A stretch of DNA of 64,000 nt from Noviherbaspirillum saxi (GCF_003591035.1 NZ_QYUO01000003.1:1364001-1428000), one strand, 5' to 3'. Shown: positions 34,842 through 44,777, counted from the first letter of the stretch. Translations and numbers: made by a program. The notes: generated from the sequence alone by a model not told the origin.

Positions 34842-36230
34842 TCAGGAAGCTGCGCCAGTAGGTTCTTCCGCAATCGCAAATGCCACTTCCTTCTCTGTGC
34901 CTGCCCCATTGAACAGGATGTTCAGCAGCAGCGCGGTCAAGGTCCCGAGCAGAATGCCGTTCTGGCAGAACTTCGCCAGCAGTTCAGGTAACTGGACGAA
35001 GAATTTGTCGGCGACCAGCGGAATCATTCCCAGCGCAACACTCACGGCGACGATGTACAGGTTTTTATTGTTCTTGTCGAAGTCGACATGCATCAGGATC
35101 TTGATACCGGTGGCAGCGACCATGCCGAACATGACCACGGCAGCGCCGCCGAGTACGTATTGCGGAATCGAAGCCGCGAAATAGGCAAGCTTTGGCAGGC
35201 ATCCGAGAATCACAAGGATGCCGCCCGCCGCAGCGCACACCCAACGGCTGCGCACGCCCGTTACCTGGACCAATCCGATGTTCTGCGCATACGAAGTGTA
35301 GGTGAAGGTATTGAATATGGACCCAAGGATGGCTCCGACGCCATCAGCTCGCAATCCGCGCGCAATATCGGTGCGCGTAATCGGTTTGCCGACCACTTCC
35401 CCGATAGCAAGAAACTGGCCGACGCCTTCGACCATGATGACCATCATGACGATGCAAAGCGTAATGCTCGACATGATGTCGAACGTGGGCAAGCCGAACT
35501 GGAAGGGCATGATCGGATAAAACCAGCTGGCGGTGGCAACGCCGTCGAAGCTTACCTTGCCTAGTGCCAGCGCGATCAGGAAGCCCGCCGTGATACCGAT
35601 CAGGACGGAAAGATTGGCGATGAAACCCTTGCCGAAAGCGACGATCAGCAACACCGTCAACAAGACCAGGGCGGAAATCGCCAGATTGATCGGCAAGCCA
35701 TAGTTGGGGTTGGGCATCGGTCCCGAAGGGCCGGAAATGGTCGGACTGCCGCCCGCTGCCCAATTGATGCCGACCCGCATCAAGGATATGCCGATAACCA
35801 GTACGACCGTGCCGGTGACGACAGGCGGAAACCATTTGACAAGGCGACTGACGTAGGGCGATGCAATATAGGTAAAAATACCCGCCACCATCACTGCGCC
35901 GAACACCGCTTGCATGCCTAGCGCAGGATTGGAACCAGTAGCGATAATCGGCGCGATGGCGGTGAACGTCACGCCCATCATCATCGGCAGGCGAATGCCG
36001 ATATTCCAGATACCGATACTTTGTATCATCGTCACCAGACCGCAGCAAAACAAGTCAGCGGCAATCAACAGTGCGATCTGATCTTTGGGCAGCTTCAGCG
36101 CGCCACCGATTATCAGCGGTACCGCAATCGCGCCGGCATACATCACCAGTACATGCTGCAAGCCGAGGGCAGCAAGCTTTGATGCGGGAAGAACTTCGTC
36201 GACGGGATGGGCTTTTTCAATACTGGACAT
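34842..36230 (-). CDS. NCS2-family purine (xanthine/urate) permease
   Basis: 462 residues, about 14 membrane segments. NCS2/NAT features: GLQHVLVMYAGAIAVPLIIGGAL near the N-terminus, GVGQFLAIGEVVGKPI with the substrate-binding Glu just before it (VEG), and the NAT signature QNIGLVQVTGVRSR. This pattern belongs to xanthine/urate H+ symporters (XanQ, UacT). Start ATG 36230 follows ACAGGAGACAGC. In the leader a small hairpin CCCCAG/CTGGGG lies at 36247-36263. Confidence 0.9.
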   Translation of the reverse strand: MSSIEKAHPVDEVLPASKLAALGLQHVLVMYAGAIAVPLIIGGALKLPKDQIALLIAADLFCCGLVTMIQSIGIWNIGIRLPMMMGVTFTAIAPIIATGSNPALGMQAVFGAVMVAGIFTYIASPYVSRLVKWFPPVVTGTVVLVIGISLMRVGINWAAGGSPTISGPSGPMPNPNYGLPINLAISALVLLTVLLIVAFGKGFIANLSVLIGITAGFLIALALGKVSFDGVATASWFYPIMPFQFGLPTFDIMSSITLCIVMMVIMVEGVGQFLAIGEVVGKPITRTDIARGLRADGVGAILGSIFNTFTYTSYAQNIGLVQVTGVRSRWVCAAAGGILVILGCLPKLAYFAASIPQYVLGGAAVVMFGMVAATGIKILMHVDFDKNNKNLYIVAVSVALGMIPLVADKFFVQLPELLAKFCQNGILLGTLTALLLNILFNGAGTEKEVAFAIAEEPTGAAS

Positions 36231-36438
36231 GCTGTCTCCTGTGGTTCCCCAGACCGACTGGGGGAGCTATATGGTGAAATACGCTCGCATCGGCTATGTG
36301 CAAATTGAGGATGCCACCTGAACCATCACCGGTAAATACTTAAAGACAAATTTATCGATCGTGTTATCCGATGAATGCGCACATAAGATCGAATAGCTGG
36401 TATACGGGTGCCGACATGGGCCATGCCGCCCAGCCCAC

Positions 36439-37359
36439 TCACTGTTCGGCAAGCACCTGTTTGCTACGGATCAATAGATCGCGAAAATGCTGGGCCGTTG
36501 GAGAAAGCGAGCGGCCGGCATGGAACAGCAAGGACACTTCACGCTGGATCACAGGATTAGTCACCGTTTTGACCACAAGTCCAAGTCCTGCAGCAAGCCT
36601 GCTCACCGCCGTACTCATCACCGCAATTCCGAGACCCGCTTCCACCATGCCGACCATGGTCAGCGGCAAATATACCTCATGCAGACGGGAGAGCGTGATT
36701 CCCTCGGCCTGCAAGGCGCTGTCAAGGCGCTCGCGGATAGGATTGCCGTGCCGGGGGCCGATCAACGGCATATCCGCCAGGTCCTGCCAGCGCAATTCGC
36801 GCTTGCGTGCGAGCGCGTGATCGGGGCGCATGACCACCACAAACGCATCGGAAGATAACAAATGCGCGGCAAGGTCCAGCTTGCTGTCGGCTTCTGTCCC
36901 GATGCCGAAATCAACTTCCCCCATGCGCACCATTTGCGGGACTTCGTGTTCCGCGACGTCATGCAATTCCACTTTGACGCCGGGATATTCGATACAAAAC
37001 TGCCGGATAAAGCGCGGCAGCATCAACGCAGCCTGGACCGACGACGCGGCAATCGATACGCGACCCCGGCCGAGCGTTCTCAATTCACTGGAATTTTCGA
37101 TGACGCTGTCGATGTCGTCGACCGCTTTCTTTACCAGAGGTAAGAGTTCGGCGCCGGCCTGCGTGATTTGCAGCAGGCGCGTGTGGCGATCGAACAGGCG
37201 CAGGCCGAGATTGGCTTCGAGTTCATGTACCAGTGCGCTGACCGATGACTGCGACAGGTTGAGCTTGTCCGCAGCGCGGGTGAAGTGTCCTTCCGACGCG
37301 ACTGCAATAAATGCGCGCAGCTGGCGCAGGGAAACATTCATGTTGGCGAGATTTTTCAT
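36439..37359 (-). CDS. LysR-family transcriptional regulator
   Basis: About 306 residues from ATG 37359 (ATG 37341, starting MNVSLRQLRAFIAVA, is equally possible; the longer frame to 37473 lacks support). HTH segment EGHFTRAADKLNLSQSSVSALVHELE; effector domain RVSIAASSVQAALMLPRFIRQF. Similar to CynR/CbbR-type regulators. Divergent from the three-gene Mo hydroxylase operon at 37672 and next to the permease; probably controls one or both. Confidence 0.9.
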   Translation of the reverse strand: MKNLANMNVSLRQLRAFIAVASEGHFTRAADKLNLSQSSVSALVHELEANLGLRLFDRHTRLLQITQAGAELLPLVKKAVDDIDSVIENSSELRTLGRGRVSIAASSVQAALMLPRFIRQFCIEYPGVKVELHDVAEHEVPQMVRMGEVDFGIGTEADSKLDLAAHLLSSDAFVVVMRPDHALARKRELRWQDLADMPLIGPRHGNPIRERLDSALQAEGITLSRLHEVYLPLTMVGMVEAGLGIAVMSTAVSRLAAGLGLVVKTVTNPVIQREVSLLFHAGRSLSPTAQHFRDLLIRSKQVLAEQ

Positions 37360-37586
37360 GTCGCAAAAATATCCGATTTCACCAAAGGGTTGGCTGGTTT
37401 CGGCACTCCCGTTAGAGCCTTTTCGTCCTGAGTTGACCAGGCAAGGCAAAAAGGGCTCTAGAGCGGGCAACATCGCGGCCTACGTGCGATTGATAGGCAT
37501 CCAATCGACACGATTCATAGAGTAACACGATTAATAAATAGGGTTTGACCCATTTACCGATTGCCCGTGACCAGAGATTATCACGT

Positions 37587-37603
37587 TGACCGGCAGCCGG
37601 TCA
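37587..37603. promoter_or_regulatory. Palindrome, candidate operator
   Basis: TGACCGGC-A-GCCGGTCA, perfect 8-bp arms with one central base, 69 bases before the Mo hydroxylase operon and about 230 before the divergent LysR gene. Position suits a regulator site; it is not the classical T-N11-A box. Confidence 0.45.
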
Positions 37604-37671
37604 GTATCCGTGAACATGCATACCGGCAAGCGCGTGTCGTCGTGGCTTCCACGATCATTTAAGGAAAAGAG

Positions 37672-38535
37672 ATGAGAGACTTTCAGTACTTTGAACCCGT
37701 AACGCTATCCGAAGCGGTGTCCCTGCTCCAGAGCGGCAACGGCAAGGCGAGCCTGATCGCCGGCGGCACCGACCTCCTCGTGCAGATCAAGGAACATGTG
37801 CGGCAGCCCGACCATGTCATCAATATCAAGAAAATTCCTGGCATGGACGATCTGCACTTCGATCCGGAAACCGGATTGCGCATCGGCGCCTTGACCACCA
37901 CCCGCGCGGTCGAAACCTCGCCGCTGGTGCAACGGCATTATACGAGCCTGGCGCGCGCCACCACCGATTTCGCCTCGATCCAGGTGCGCAACCGGGCAAC
38001 CGTGGTCGGCAACGTATGCCGCGCCTCGCCTTCTGCGGACACCCTGCCACCGCTGATTGCCGATGGCGCGACGCTGCAGATCTACGGCCCGAAAGGACGC
38101 CGCATCGAACGGATGGAAGACTTCTTTACCGGGCCGGGCAAGACCGCGCTCGGCGCCGACGAGATTGTCACCCACATCATGATCCCGCCGCCGGCACCGC
38201 ACACCGGCAAGGTCTATATCAAGCATGGGCGCCGTATTGCGATGGAACTGGCCACCGTCGGCGTGGCCGTCACCCTGACGATGGAGGGCGATACCTGCCG
38301 TGAGGTGCGCATTGTGCTGGCGGCGGTCGCGCCGACGCCGATCCGGGCCAAGCGCGCCGAAGAGTTGTTGCGCAACAAGCGCATCGATCAGGAAGCCATT
38401 GCTGCGGCTGCGTTTGCCGCCAAAGAAGAAGCGCGTCCGATCAGCGATGTACGCGGCAGCGATGCTTACCGGCGGCAGATGGTCAGCGTCTTGACAAAAA
38501 GAGCCCTTGAACAGGCATTGAAGGAAGCACAATGA
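37672..38535 (+). CDS. Molybdenum hydroxylase FAD-binding subunit (CoxM/XdhB-type)
   Basis: 287 residues from ATG 37672 (AAGGAAAAGAG before it). FAD motifs SLIAGGTDLLVQIK (about 27-40) and IQVRNRATVVGNVCRASPSAD, plus the C-terminal flavoprotein domain. In the family the FAD loop usually reads AGGT/Q and T-I/L-G-G; here the second loop is TVVGN. Middle electron-transfer subunit of a heterotrimeric enzyme. The next gene starts within its stop codon (ATGA). Confidence 0.9.
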   Translation: MRDFQYFEPVTLSEAVSLLQSGNGKASLIAGGTDLLVQIKEHVRQPDHVINIKKIPGMDDLHFDPETGLRIGALTTTRAVETSPLVQRHYTSLARATTDFASIQVRNRATVVGNVCRASPSADTLPPLIADGATLQIYGPKGRRIERMEDFFTGPGKTALGADEIVTHIMIPPPAPHTGKVYIKHGRRIAMELATVGVAVTLTMEGDTCREVRIVLAAVAPTPIRAKRAEELLRNKRIDQEAIAAAAFAAKEEARPISDVRGSDAYRRQMVSVLTKRALEQALKEAQ

Positions 38536-39026
38536 AACAGATTATCTCCCTCACCTTGAATGAAGAGCAGCGCGAGCTCGCCATCGAACCACATCACACG
38601 CTGCTCGACACCTTGCGCAACGACGCCTGCCTGACCGGCACCAAGAAAGGTTGCGATGTCGGCGAATGCGGTTCATGCACTGTCATCCTCGATGGCAAAC
38701 CAGTGAATTCCTGCCTGGTGCTGGCCGGTGAAGTCAATGGCTGCAAGATCACCACGATTGAAGGCATCCAGCGCTCCTGCGATGAAGTCCATCCGCTGCA
38801 GGACAACTTCATGAAGTGCGGCGCTGCACAATGCGGATTCTGTACTCCCGGCTTCATCGTGATGGCGAAAGCGCTGCTCGATGAAAATCCGGCGCCGTCC
38901 ACTGACGAAATCCGGTTCGCCATTGCCGGCAATATCTGCCGCTGCACCGGTTATACAAAAATTATCGAAGCGATCGACCGCACCGCCGGCCAGATGAATG
39001 AAAGCACACAGGGGGAAACACGATGA
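38532..39026 (+). CDS. Molybdenum hydroxylase 2Fe-2S subunit
   Basis: 164 residues. Plant-type 2Fe-2S: GCDVGECGSCTVILDG (about 38-53) and C at about 61. Second, all-helical cluster domain: CGFCTPGFIVMAKAL and GNICRCTGYTKI. Overlaps the FAD-subunit gene by 4 bases and the large-subunit gene by 4, so all three are translationally coupled. Confidence 0.93.
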   Translation: MKQIISLTLNEEQRELAIEPHHTLLDTLRNDACLTGTKKGCDVGECGSCTVILDGKPVNSCLVLAGEVNGCKITTIEGIQRSCDEVHPLQDNFMKCGAAQCGFCTPGFIVMAKALLDENPAPSTDEIRFAIAGNICRCTGYTKIIEAIDRTAGQMNESTQGETR

Positions 39027-41308
39027 CACATTCGATTATCGGCACCAGCGTCAAGCGTACCGACCTGTTGGCGAAAGTGACCGGCGATGCCAAGTATGTG
39101 GCGGACATGAACATGCCTGGCCTCCTGTTCGGAAAAACCAAGCGGTGCAACGTCGCCCATGCGCTGATCAAGCGCATCGACGTCAGCAAGGCCCGTGCGC
39201 TGCCCGGCGTCAAGGCAGTGCTGACCCATGAGAATGTTCCCCGCGTGCTGCACGCCGGTTCCCCGCACCCGCGCTCGGCGTCGGTCACCTGCGACCAGTA
39301 CATCCTCGATAACAAGGTGCGCTACTGGGGTGAAGGTGTCGCCGTGGTCGCCGCGATAAGCGAAGAAATCGCCGAGAAGGCCATTGGCCTGATCGAAGTG
39401 GAATACGAAGAATTGCCGGCCGTATTTACCGTGGAAGACGCACAGCGTCCCGACGCGCCCCTGATCCATGATCGCGAACCCGGCGGCAATCTTGTTTTGC
39501 CGCCCGCCATTTTCACGCGCGGAGACGTGGAAAAGGGTTTTGCCGAAGCCGACTTTATTCTCGAAGGAGAATATGAAGGCGGACGTCCGACGCCGGCTTA
39601 CATGGAACCGAACGTCTGTACCTGCCAATGGGATGGCAACGGCAACCTGACGGTATGGATCTCCACCCAGACCGCCTTCATGGTGCGCGGCATCATGGCC
39701 GAAGTGCTCGGCCTGCCCCTGCACAAGGTCCGCGTGCTGGTCGACCATATGGGCGGCGGCTTTGGTGCGAAACAGGATTTGTTCCAGCACGAGTTCCTGT
39801 GTGCGCTGCTGGCGAAAGAAACCAAACGCCCGGTACGCATGGAGTTCACGCGCGAGGAAACCTTCCTCGGCGGCCGCACCCGGCATCCTGCAAAAATCTG
39901 GCTCAAGCAGGGTTTCAGGAAAGACGGCACGATCACCGCGCGTCAGGCACGTGTCGTATTCAACTCCGGCGCATACGGTTCGCATGGCCCGGGCGTCACC
40001 AACGTCGGCACCTCCGCCTTGGTTTCTTTATATCGCTGCGAGAACGTGCATCTGGAAGGCCGCTGCGTGTACACCAACAGTCCGATCGCCGGCGCGTTCC
40101 GCGGCTACGGCGTGGTACAGACCTATTACGCGCTGGATATCCAGATGGATGAGGCAGCGGTGAAACTGGGCATGGACCCGGCAGAACTGAAATTGCAGAA
40201 CGCGGTGCGCGAAGGCGATATCGCACCATCCAATCATCCCTTGATCGGTCACGGACTGGAAGCCTGCATCAAGAAGGGTATGGAGTTGACCGACTGGCGC
40301 AACCTGCGCCGCCAGCCGCGCAAGGTGGAAGGCCCGATCCGTTACGGCTGGGGCGTAGGCTGCGAGATGCACGGCAGCAGCGCCTATCCCGGCATCAAGG
40401 AGCAAGGCAATGCCATCGTCAAGATGAATGAAGACGGCACGGCGGTACTGCTGACCGGTACTGCGGGACTCGGCACCGGGGCGCACACGGCGCTGGCGCA
40501 GATTGTCGCCGAAGAACTCGGCTTGAAATTCGAGGACGTATCGGTAGTCCATGGCGACACCGATGTCGTCCCTTGGGATATTGGCGCGTTCGCGAGCCAT
40601 ACCACCTATATGGGTGGACGTGCCGCCCAGATGGCCGCTGCCGAAGTGAAGAAGCAGATGCTCAAGCGCGCCGCGGAGCAGCTCGACGCCAGGATCGACG
40701 ACCTGGTGGTGGCACAGGGCGACATCACCGTGCGCGCGCGGCCCGGCCTGCGCATGACAGTGCGTGAAGCCGTGATGCCGAAAAAAGGCATTCCTGCGGC
40801 GCAGCTGGTCGGCACCGCCACCTACCATCCGACCAAGTCCTACTCGTTCGCCGCCCATTTCGTTGAAGTGCGCGTCGATACCGAAACCGGCTACATCACG
40901 GTCGAGCAGGTGATCCCGGTGCACGAGATCGGCAAGGTCATCCATCCTGTCGCGGCGGCCGGCCAGATCGAAGGCGGTATCCAGCAAGGTATCGGGCACA
41001 CGTTGTACGAGGACTATCAAATCGACATGCGCACCGGCCGGTCTCTCAATGCCAATTTCGTCGATTACAAGATGCCGCTGGCAATGGACATGCCGCCGAT
41101 CAAAACCGTGATCCTCGAAAACGCACCGGACCCGGGCGGACCGTTCGGCGCGAAGGGAGTCGGCGAAGATCCTATCGTCGCCATCGGTCCGGCCATCGCC
41201 AATGCAGTATACGACGCGATCGGCGTGCGTTTCCGGCATTACCCGATCAAGCCGGAACAAGTCCTGACCGCGCTGGCGCAATTGAAAGGCGAACAGCAGA
41301 CCGCATAG
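39023..41308 (+). CDS. Molybdenum hydroxylase large (Mo-binding) subunit, substrate unknown
   Basis: 761 residues. Mo-site motifs: MGGGFGAKQDLFQHE, FRGYGVVQTYYA, GTAGLGTGAHTALAQ and FGAKGVGEDPI with the catalytic Glu near the C-terminus. The loop FRGYG differs from FRGFGGPQG of true XdhB at 7789 and from AYRGAGR of the third enzyme. The sequence is closest to xanthine dehydrogenase/4-hydroxybenzoyl-CoA reductase/nicotinate dehydrogenase types. Neighbouring NCS2 permease and LysR favour a purine or N-heterocycle. Confidence 0.88.
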   Translation: MTHSIIGTSVKRTDLLAKVTGDAKYVADMNMPGLLFGKTKRCNVAHALIKRIDVSKARALPGVKAVLTHENVPRVLHAGSPHPRSASVTCDQYILDNKVRYWGEGVAVVAAISEEIAEKAIGLIEVEYEELPAVFTVEDAQRPDAPLIHDREPGGNLVLPPAIFTRGDVEKGFAEADFILEGEYEGGRPTPAYMEPNVCTCQWDGNGNLTVWISTQTAFMVRGIMAEVLGLPLHKVRVLVDHMGGGFGAKQDLFQHEFLCALLAKETKRPVRMEFTREETFLGGRTRHPAKIWLKQGFRKDGTITARQARVVFNSGAYGSHGPGVTNVGTSALVSLYRCENVHLEGRCVYTNSPIAGAFRGYGVVQTYYALDIQMDEAAVKLGMDPAELKLQNAVREGDIAPSNHPLIGHGLEACIKKGMELTDWRNLRRQPRKVEGPIRYGWGVGCEMHGSSAYPGIKEQGNAIVKMNEDGTAVLLTGTAGLGTGAHTALAQIVAEELGLKFEDVSVVHGDTDVVPWDIGAFASHTTYMGGRAAQMAAAEVKKQMLKRAAEQLDARIDDLVVAQGDITVRARPGLRMTVREAVMPKKGIPAAQLVGTATYHPTKSYSFAAHFVEVRVDTETGYITVEQVIPVHEIGKVIHPVAAAGQIEGGIQQGIGHTLYEDYQIDMRTGRSLNANFVDYKMPLAMDMPPIKTVILENAPDPGGPFGAKGVGEDPIVAIGPAIANAVYDAIGVRFRHYPIKPEQVLTALAQLKGEQQTA

Positions 41309-41400
41309 GCTTTACCGCTTATCAATAAGCACAGCGCAGCCATCCGGCAAAGAACCGCATGTTCCCTTCCCGCGAGAAGGAACATGTGCGTCCCTCACCC

Positions 41401-41510
41401 GTCATTCCCGCGAAAGCGAGAATCCATAAGCCGATGGGACAGGCAGCGACCTGAATAGTCGTAGCCGAAGTGCAGGCTCTGTATGGATACCCGATTTCTC
41501 GGGTATGACG
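41401..41510. repeat. Palindromic extragenic repeat
   Basis: About 110 bases with imperfectly inverted ends: GTCATTCCCGCGAAAGCG..AATCCATA on the left and TATGGATACCCGATTTCTCGGGTATGAC on the right. This GTCATTCCCGCGAAAGCGGGAATCC type is a widespread REP/MITE-like sequence in proteobacteria. It lies between the Mo hydroxylase operon and the orphan gene at 41592. Confidence 0.6.
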
Positions 41511-41591
41511 AGGGGAGCAGGCACTGTAGATGTGTCCTTGCCGCTTCCGCATGGCTTCGGAAGCCACTTTTCACGACACGGGAGTAATGCA

Positions 41592-41927
41592 ATGTCGAAC
41601 ACGACATTCGACCAACATGTTGGCGACGCCACGGAAAGACTGCACCTCAGTGCTTTCAATGCCGCTTTCTACGAACTCGGCCTGCGATGGCACTGGGATG
41701 ATGCGACCTATCACGAACTGCGTCGCCATCCTTGTGAAAAGGAACGCGTACGCATTTATCTGCAAATGCATCAGCCCCATTTGCTCACCGCCTACGACGC
41801 CAGCTTTCTGGTCGAGGCCATCCATGCAGTCAAAGCGCGCCGTTTCGAAGCAATGACGCATTGCGGCACGCAAGCCGCCACGGATGTGGACTGGGCGGCC
41901 GTGCAGCGCTTTAAGCGTGACATTTGA
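41592..41927 (+). CDS. Orphan 111-residue protein upstream of sodB
   Basis: Start at ATG 41592 with GGAG 7 bases upstream; the longer frame crosses the extragenic repeat. The protein is helical and His/Arg-rich ([40 protein letters not shown]). No family recognised. A decayed second copy of its last two thirds lies at 54790-55011, so the gene has been duplicated in this region. Followed after 56 bases by sodB, with which it may be cotranscribed. Confidence 0.7.
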   Translation: MSNTTFDQHVGDATERLHLSAFNAAFYELGLRWHWDDATYHELRRHPCEKERVRIYLQMHQPHLLTAYDASFLVEAIHAVKARRFEAMTHCGTQAATDVDWAAVQRFKRDI

Positions 41928-41983
41928 CGACCGCTTGGCCCACAGACCTTCAAGAAAATCTAAGTAACTTAAAAGGACATGCA

Positions 41984-42601
41984 ATGGAACATCGGCTACC
42001 CGCCCTCCCCTACGCTGCGGATGCGCTACAACCTTATATATCGAAGGAAAGCATCGATTACCACTACGGCAAGCATCATCTGACCTATGTCACCAACCTG
42101 AACAACCTGGTAAAGGGTGGCGAGTTCGAACATGCTTCGCTGGAAGAGATCGTCAGGGATTCCGCGGGCAGTCTGTTCAACAACGCAGCCCAGATCTGGA
42201 ACCATACCTTCTTCTGGAATTGCATGGCGCCTGAAGGTGGTGGAGCGCCGGTCGGTTTGCTGGCGGGAGCCATCGTGGTGCGATGGGGTTCGATCAGCAA
42301 GTTCAAGGAAGAATTCACGCGCGCGTGCGTCAGCAACTTCGGTTCCGGGTGGACCTGGCTGGTACGAAAACCGGATGGCTCACTCGACATCGTGAATACC
42401 GCCAATGCCGGCACGCCGATCCTCACCAGCGATGTGCCGCTGCTGACCTGCGACGTTTGGGAACATGCGTACTACATTGACTATCGCAATGCGCGCGCCA
42501 AATTTGTCGAGGCATTCTGGAATGTTGTCAACTGGGATTTCGTTGCGCAAAATTTTGCGGCTCAGGAGCGATGTGTTTCGTTAGAAGATAGTTCGGAATA
42601 A
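41984..42601 (+). CDS. sodB: Iron superoxide dismutase
   Basis: 205 residues. Fe/Mn-SOD pattern: [14 protein letters not shown] (metal His about 26), [16 protein letters not shown] (metal His, with the Gln in the position typical of Fe enzymes), and [13 protein letters not shown] (metal Asp and His). Converts superoxide to peroxide and oxygen in the cytoplasm. ATG 41984 follows AAAAGGACATGCA. Probably an accessory copy protecting against superoxide from the Mo hydroxylases; that link is inference. Confidence 0.93.
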   Translation: MEHRLPALPYAADALQPYISKESIDYHYGKHHLTYVTNLNNLVKGGEFEHASLEEIVRDSAGSLFNNAAQIWNHTFFWNCMAPEGGGAPVGLLAGAIVVRWGSISKFKEEFTRACVSNFGSGWTWLVRKPDGSLDIVNTANAGTPILTSDVPLLTCDVWEHAYYIDYRNARAKFVEAFWNVVNWDFVAQNFAAQERCVSLEDSSE

Positions 42602-42691
42602 ATACCTTTAACGTATTGAGAGAGCAGCCTGAAATGCACTCAAATAGTTGTAATCAGAGAGCTGCTTATCTTCACTATTTGCGTTGCATCC

Positions 42692-43600
42692 TCATTCTTC
42701 ATGAATCTGCGCGAACTGAAAAGAAAGGTAGTCGATTAGTGCTCGAACCGACGGCAGCAATCCGCGCCTAGATGGGAATACCACATGTACAACACCACCT
42801 TTGGGTACCCAATCAGGAACAAGTTTCACCAGTTGGCCTTGGCGCAATTCATCCGTCATCATCATCGTGGGTAGCTGTACGATCCCTGCTCCAGCCATAG
42901 CGGCTATGCGCAGCATTATCATGTCGTCGGTTACTAATCTCGGAGTGTGATGCAGCGTTGCCTTGGTGCCGCCAGGACCATCCAGATCCCAGGCGTGCTC
43001 GGACTGAGCGGGGCCAAGATCAAGAGTCGGCAGACGATTCAAATCAGCCGGCACGATGACTCCCCCATGCTTTTCGAGCAGGGTTGGGCTAGCAACGATG
43101 CACCAGGCTCGCTCAGCTAGCACTTTCATCACCAAGTCACTATCCTGTAGTGGAGGCGGGCGCACGCGGATAGCCAAGTCTATCCCCTCTCCAATCACAT
43201 CGACCCGGCGATTGGTCGCCTCCAGGTGCACGGTGACTTTCCGGTTCTCCGCCATGAAGTCGGCCACCATCTGGCCTACACGAGCATGCAGGAGTGCAAC
43301 CGGACAGGTCATTCTGACAAGGCCACTTGGTTCCGAACGAATTTGCTCTATCGCCTGTTGCGCGGCTTCCGCCTCGACCAGCATCGCCGCACAGTGGGTG
43401 TAGTAACTCTGTCCCAGTTCTGTCACCGAGAACCGTCGTGTTGAGCGTTGGATAAGACGAACGCCTAGTTGCTCTTCCAGCAATGCCACGCGTCGGCTCA
43501 ACTTTGATTTAGGGATACCCAGTGCTCGTCCGGCCGGGGCAAATCCTTGGTATTCGACCACTTTGGCAAAGTAGAGCAAGTCATTGAGATCTCTAAACAT
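42692..43600 (-). CDS. LysR-family transcriptional regulator
   Basis: 302 residues. HTH: GFAPAGRALGIPKSKLSRRVALLE; effector domain begins GLVRMTCPVALLHARVGQMV. This is the CrgA/DsdC-like group commonly divergent from pirin and isochorismatase genes. It is divergent here from a pirin pseudogene (43723) and an isochorismatase-family gene (44028), which fits. Confidence 0.9.
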   Translation of the reverse strand: MFRDLNDLLYFAKVVEYQGFAPAGRALGIPKSKLSRRVALLEEQLGVRLIQRSTRRFSVTELGQSYYTHCAAMLVEAEAAQQAIEQIRSEPSGLVRMTCPVALLHARVGQMVADFMAENRKVTVHLEATNRRVDVIGEGIDLAIRVRPPPLQDSDLVMKVLAERAWCIVASPTLLEKHGGVIVPADLNRLPTLDLGPAQSEHAWDLDGPGGTKATLHHTPRLVTDDMIMLRIAAMAGAGIVQLPTMMMTDELRQGQLVKLVPDWVPKGGVVHVVFPSRRGLLPSVRALIDYLSFQFAQIHEE

Positions 43601-43722
43601 GTAGCCTCTTTTGTTCCATTGGTAGAACGCTGAGAACGTATTTTGCTACCTATTGCTTAAAACTGCCATGCATTACGCTACTTCCATCCCCGACGGCCCT
43701 ATTGGCCTAGACTCAGGAGTAG

Positions 43723-43943
43723 ATGATGAAAAAGATTCTTGGCATTTATAGCAGCCCCGGCAACATTGGGTCGGGAATGGTTTCCCGGTGCGCACACTGT
43801 TCTCCTATAACCAATTTGATCGGCATCTGAGCCCCTTCCTGATGCTGGACTATGCTGGTCCTGTGGATTTCAAACCAGCAGCACACCCGCGCGGCGTCGG
43901 ACCGCACCCGCACCGAGGATTCGAAACCGTCACCATCGAGTAG
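43723..43943 (+). pseudogene. Pirin-family protein, frameshifted and truncated
   Basis: Behind a good ribosome site (CAGGAG) the frame starts MMKKILGIYSSP, the usual beginning of YhhW-type pirins, then shifts. In the frame one base on, the pirin sequence continues: RQHWVGNGFPVRTLFSYNQF, DRHLSPFLMLDYAGPVDF and RGVGPHPHRGFETVTIE. It stops at TAG 43941-43943. A lost C in the AGCAGCCCC run near 43757-43760 explains the shift. The remaining two thirds of pirin, including the second cupin, are missing. Part of the metal-binding HPHRGFET motif is retained. Confidence 0.85.
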
Positions 43944-44027
43944 TCGGAACCCCTGTTGCCCGCTCCATGCCACAGGGATTTTTTTTGCCGGAGTAAGACA
44001 CCGGTCAACTTGCAAAGGAGAAATACT

Positions 44028-44705
44028 ATGAGTGCCCCAGCCAACTTCAACGGCCAACGCCCGGTTATTGATCCCAACGATGCCGTCATGTTGCTGATTG
44101 ACCATCAGAGCGGTCTGTTTCAAACCATCGGCGACATGCCTATGACCGAATTGCGTGCGCGCGCCACCGCACTCGCAAAAATGGCGACGCTGTCCAAACT
44201 TCCCGTGATCACCACTGCTTCGGTGCCGCAGGGCCCCAACGGCCCGCTGATTCCGGAAATCCATGAGAACGCACCGCACGCCAAATATGTGGCACGGAAG
44301 GGAGAGATCAATGCTTGGGATAATCCGGACTTTGTTGCCGCTGTCAAGGAAACCGGCCGCAAGACGTTGATCATTGCCGGCACCATTACCAGTGTGTGCC
44401 TGGCTTTCCCTTCCATCAGTGCAGTAGCTGATGGCTACAAGGTGTTTGCCGTGATCGATGCTTCGGGCACCTACTCGAAGATGGCGCAGGAAATCACCTT
44501 GGCTCGCGTAATGCAGGCCGGCGTGGTACCAATGGATACCGCTGCCGTGGCATCCGAATTACAGAAAACCTGGAATCGCGATGATGCACAGCAGTGGGCC
44601 GAGGTCTATACCAAGATCTTCCCGGCGTATCAACTGCTAATTGAAAGCTACATGAAAGCGCAGGCAGTTCAGAAGAACAATGAGGTGCTGGATTCCCAAC
44701 GCTAA
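44028..44705 (+). CDS. Isochorismatase-family (YcaC-like) cysteine hydrolase
   Basis: 225 residues from ATG 44028 behind AAAGGAG. Catalytic triad pattern of the family: Asp in AVMLLIDHQSGLFQ, Lys in YVARKGEINAWDN, Cys in AGTITSVCLAFPSISAVADG. Members hydrolyse amide or vinyl-ether bonds; YcaC-type members are of uncertain substrate. Follows the pirin remnant, the usual neighbour in homologous loci, and is divergent from the LysR at 42692. Confidence 0.88.
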   Translation: MSAPANFNGQRPVIDPNDAVMLLIDHQSGLFQTIGDMPMTELRARATALAKMATLSKLPVITTASVPQGPNGPLIPEIHENAPHAKYVARKGEINAWDNPDFVAAVKETGRKTLIIAGTITSVCLAFPSISAVADGYKVFAVIDASGTYSKMAQEITLARVMQAGVVPMDTAAVASELQKTWNRDDAQQWAEVYTKIFPAYQLLIESYMKAQAVQKNNEVLDSQR

Positions 44706-44777
44706 GGAGTACGATCGGCTTGGCTCATCCACGCTTACTTGGTTTATTCAGACAGACCTTAGCCTAGGCTCACCACC

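Noticed and set aside
36231..36438. Xanthine riboswitch (NMT1 motif) before the NCS2 permease
   Set aside because: Only a small CCCCAG/CTGGGG hairpin is visible; I could not match the conserved motif by eye. A covariance-model search would decide.
40028..41281. 417-codon minus frame opposite the heterotrimeric Mo hydroxylase large subunit
   Set aside because: Antisense shadow; no motif and no ribosome site.
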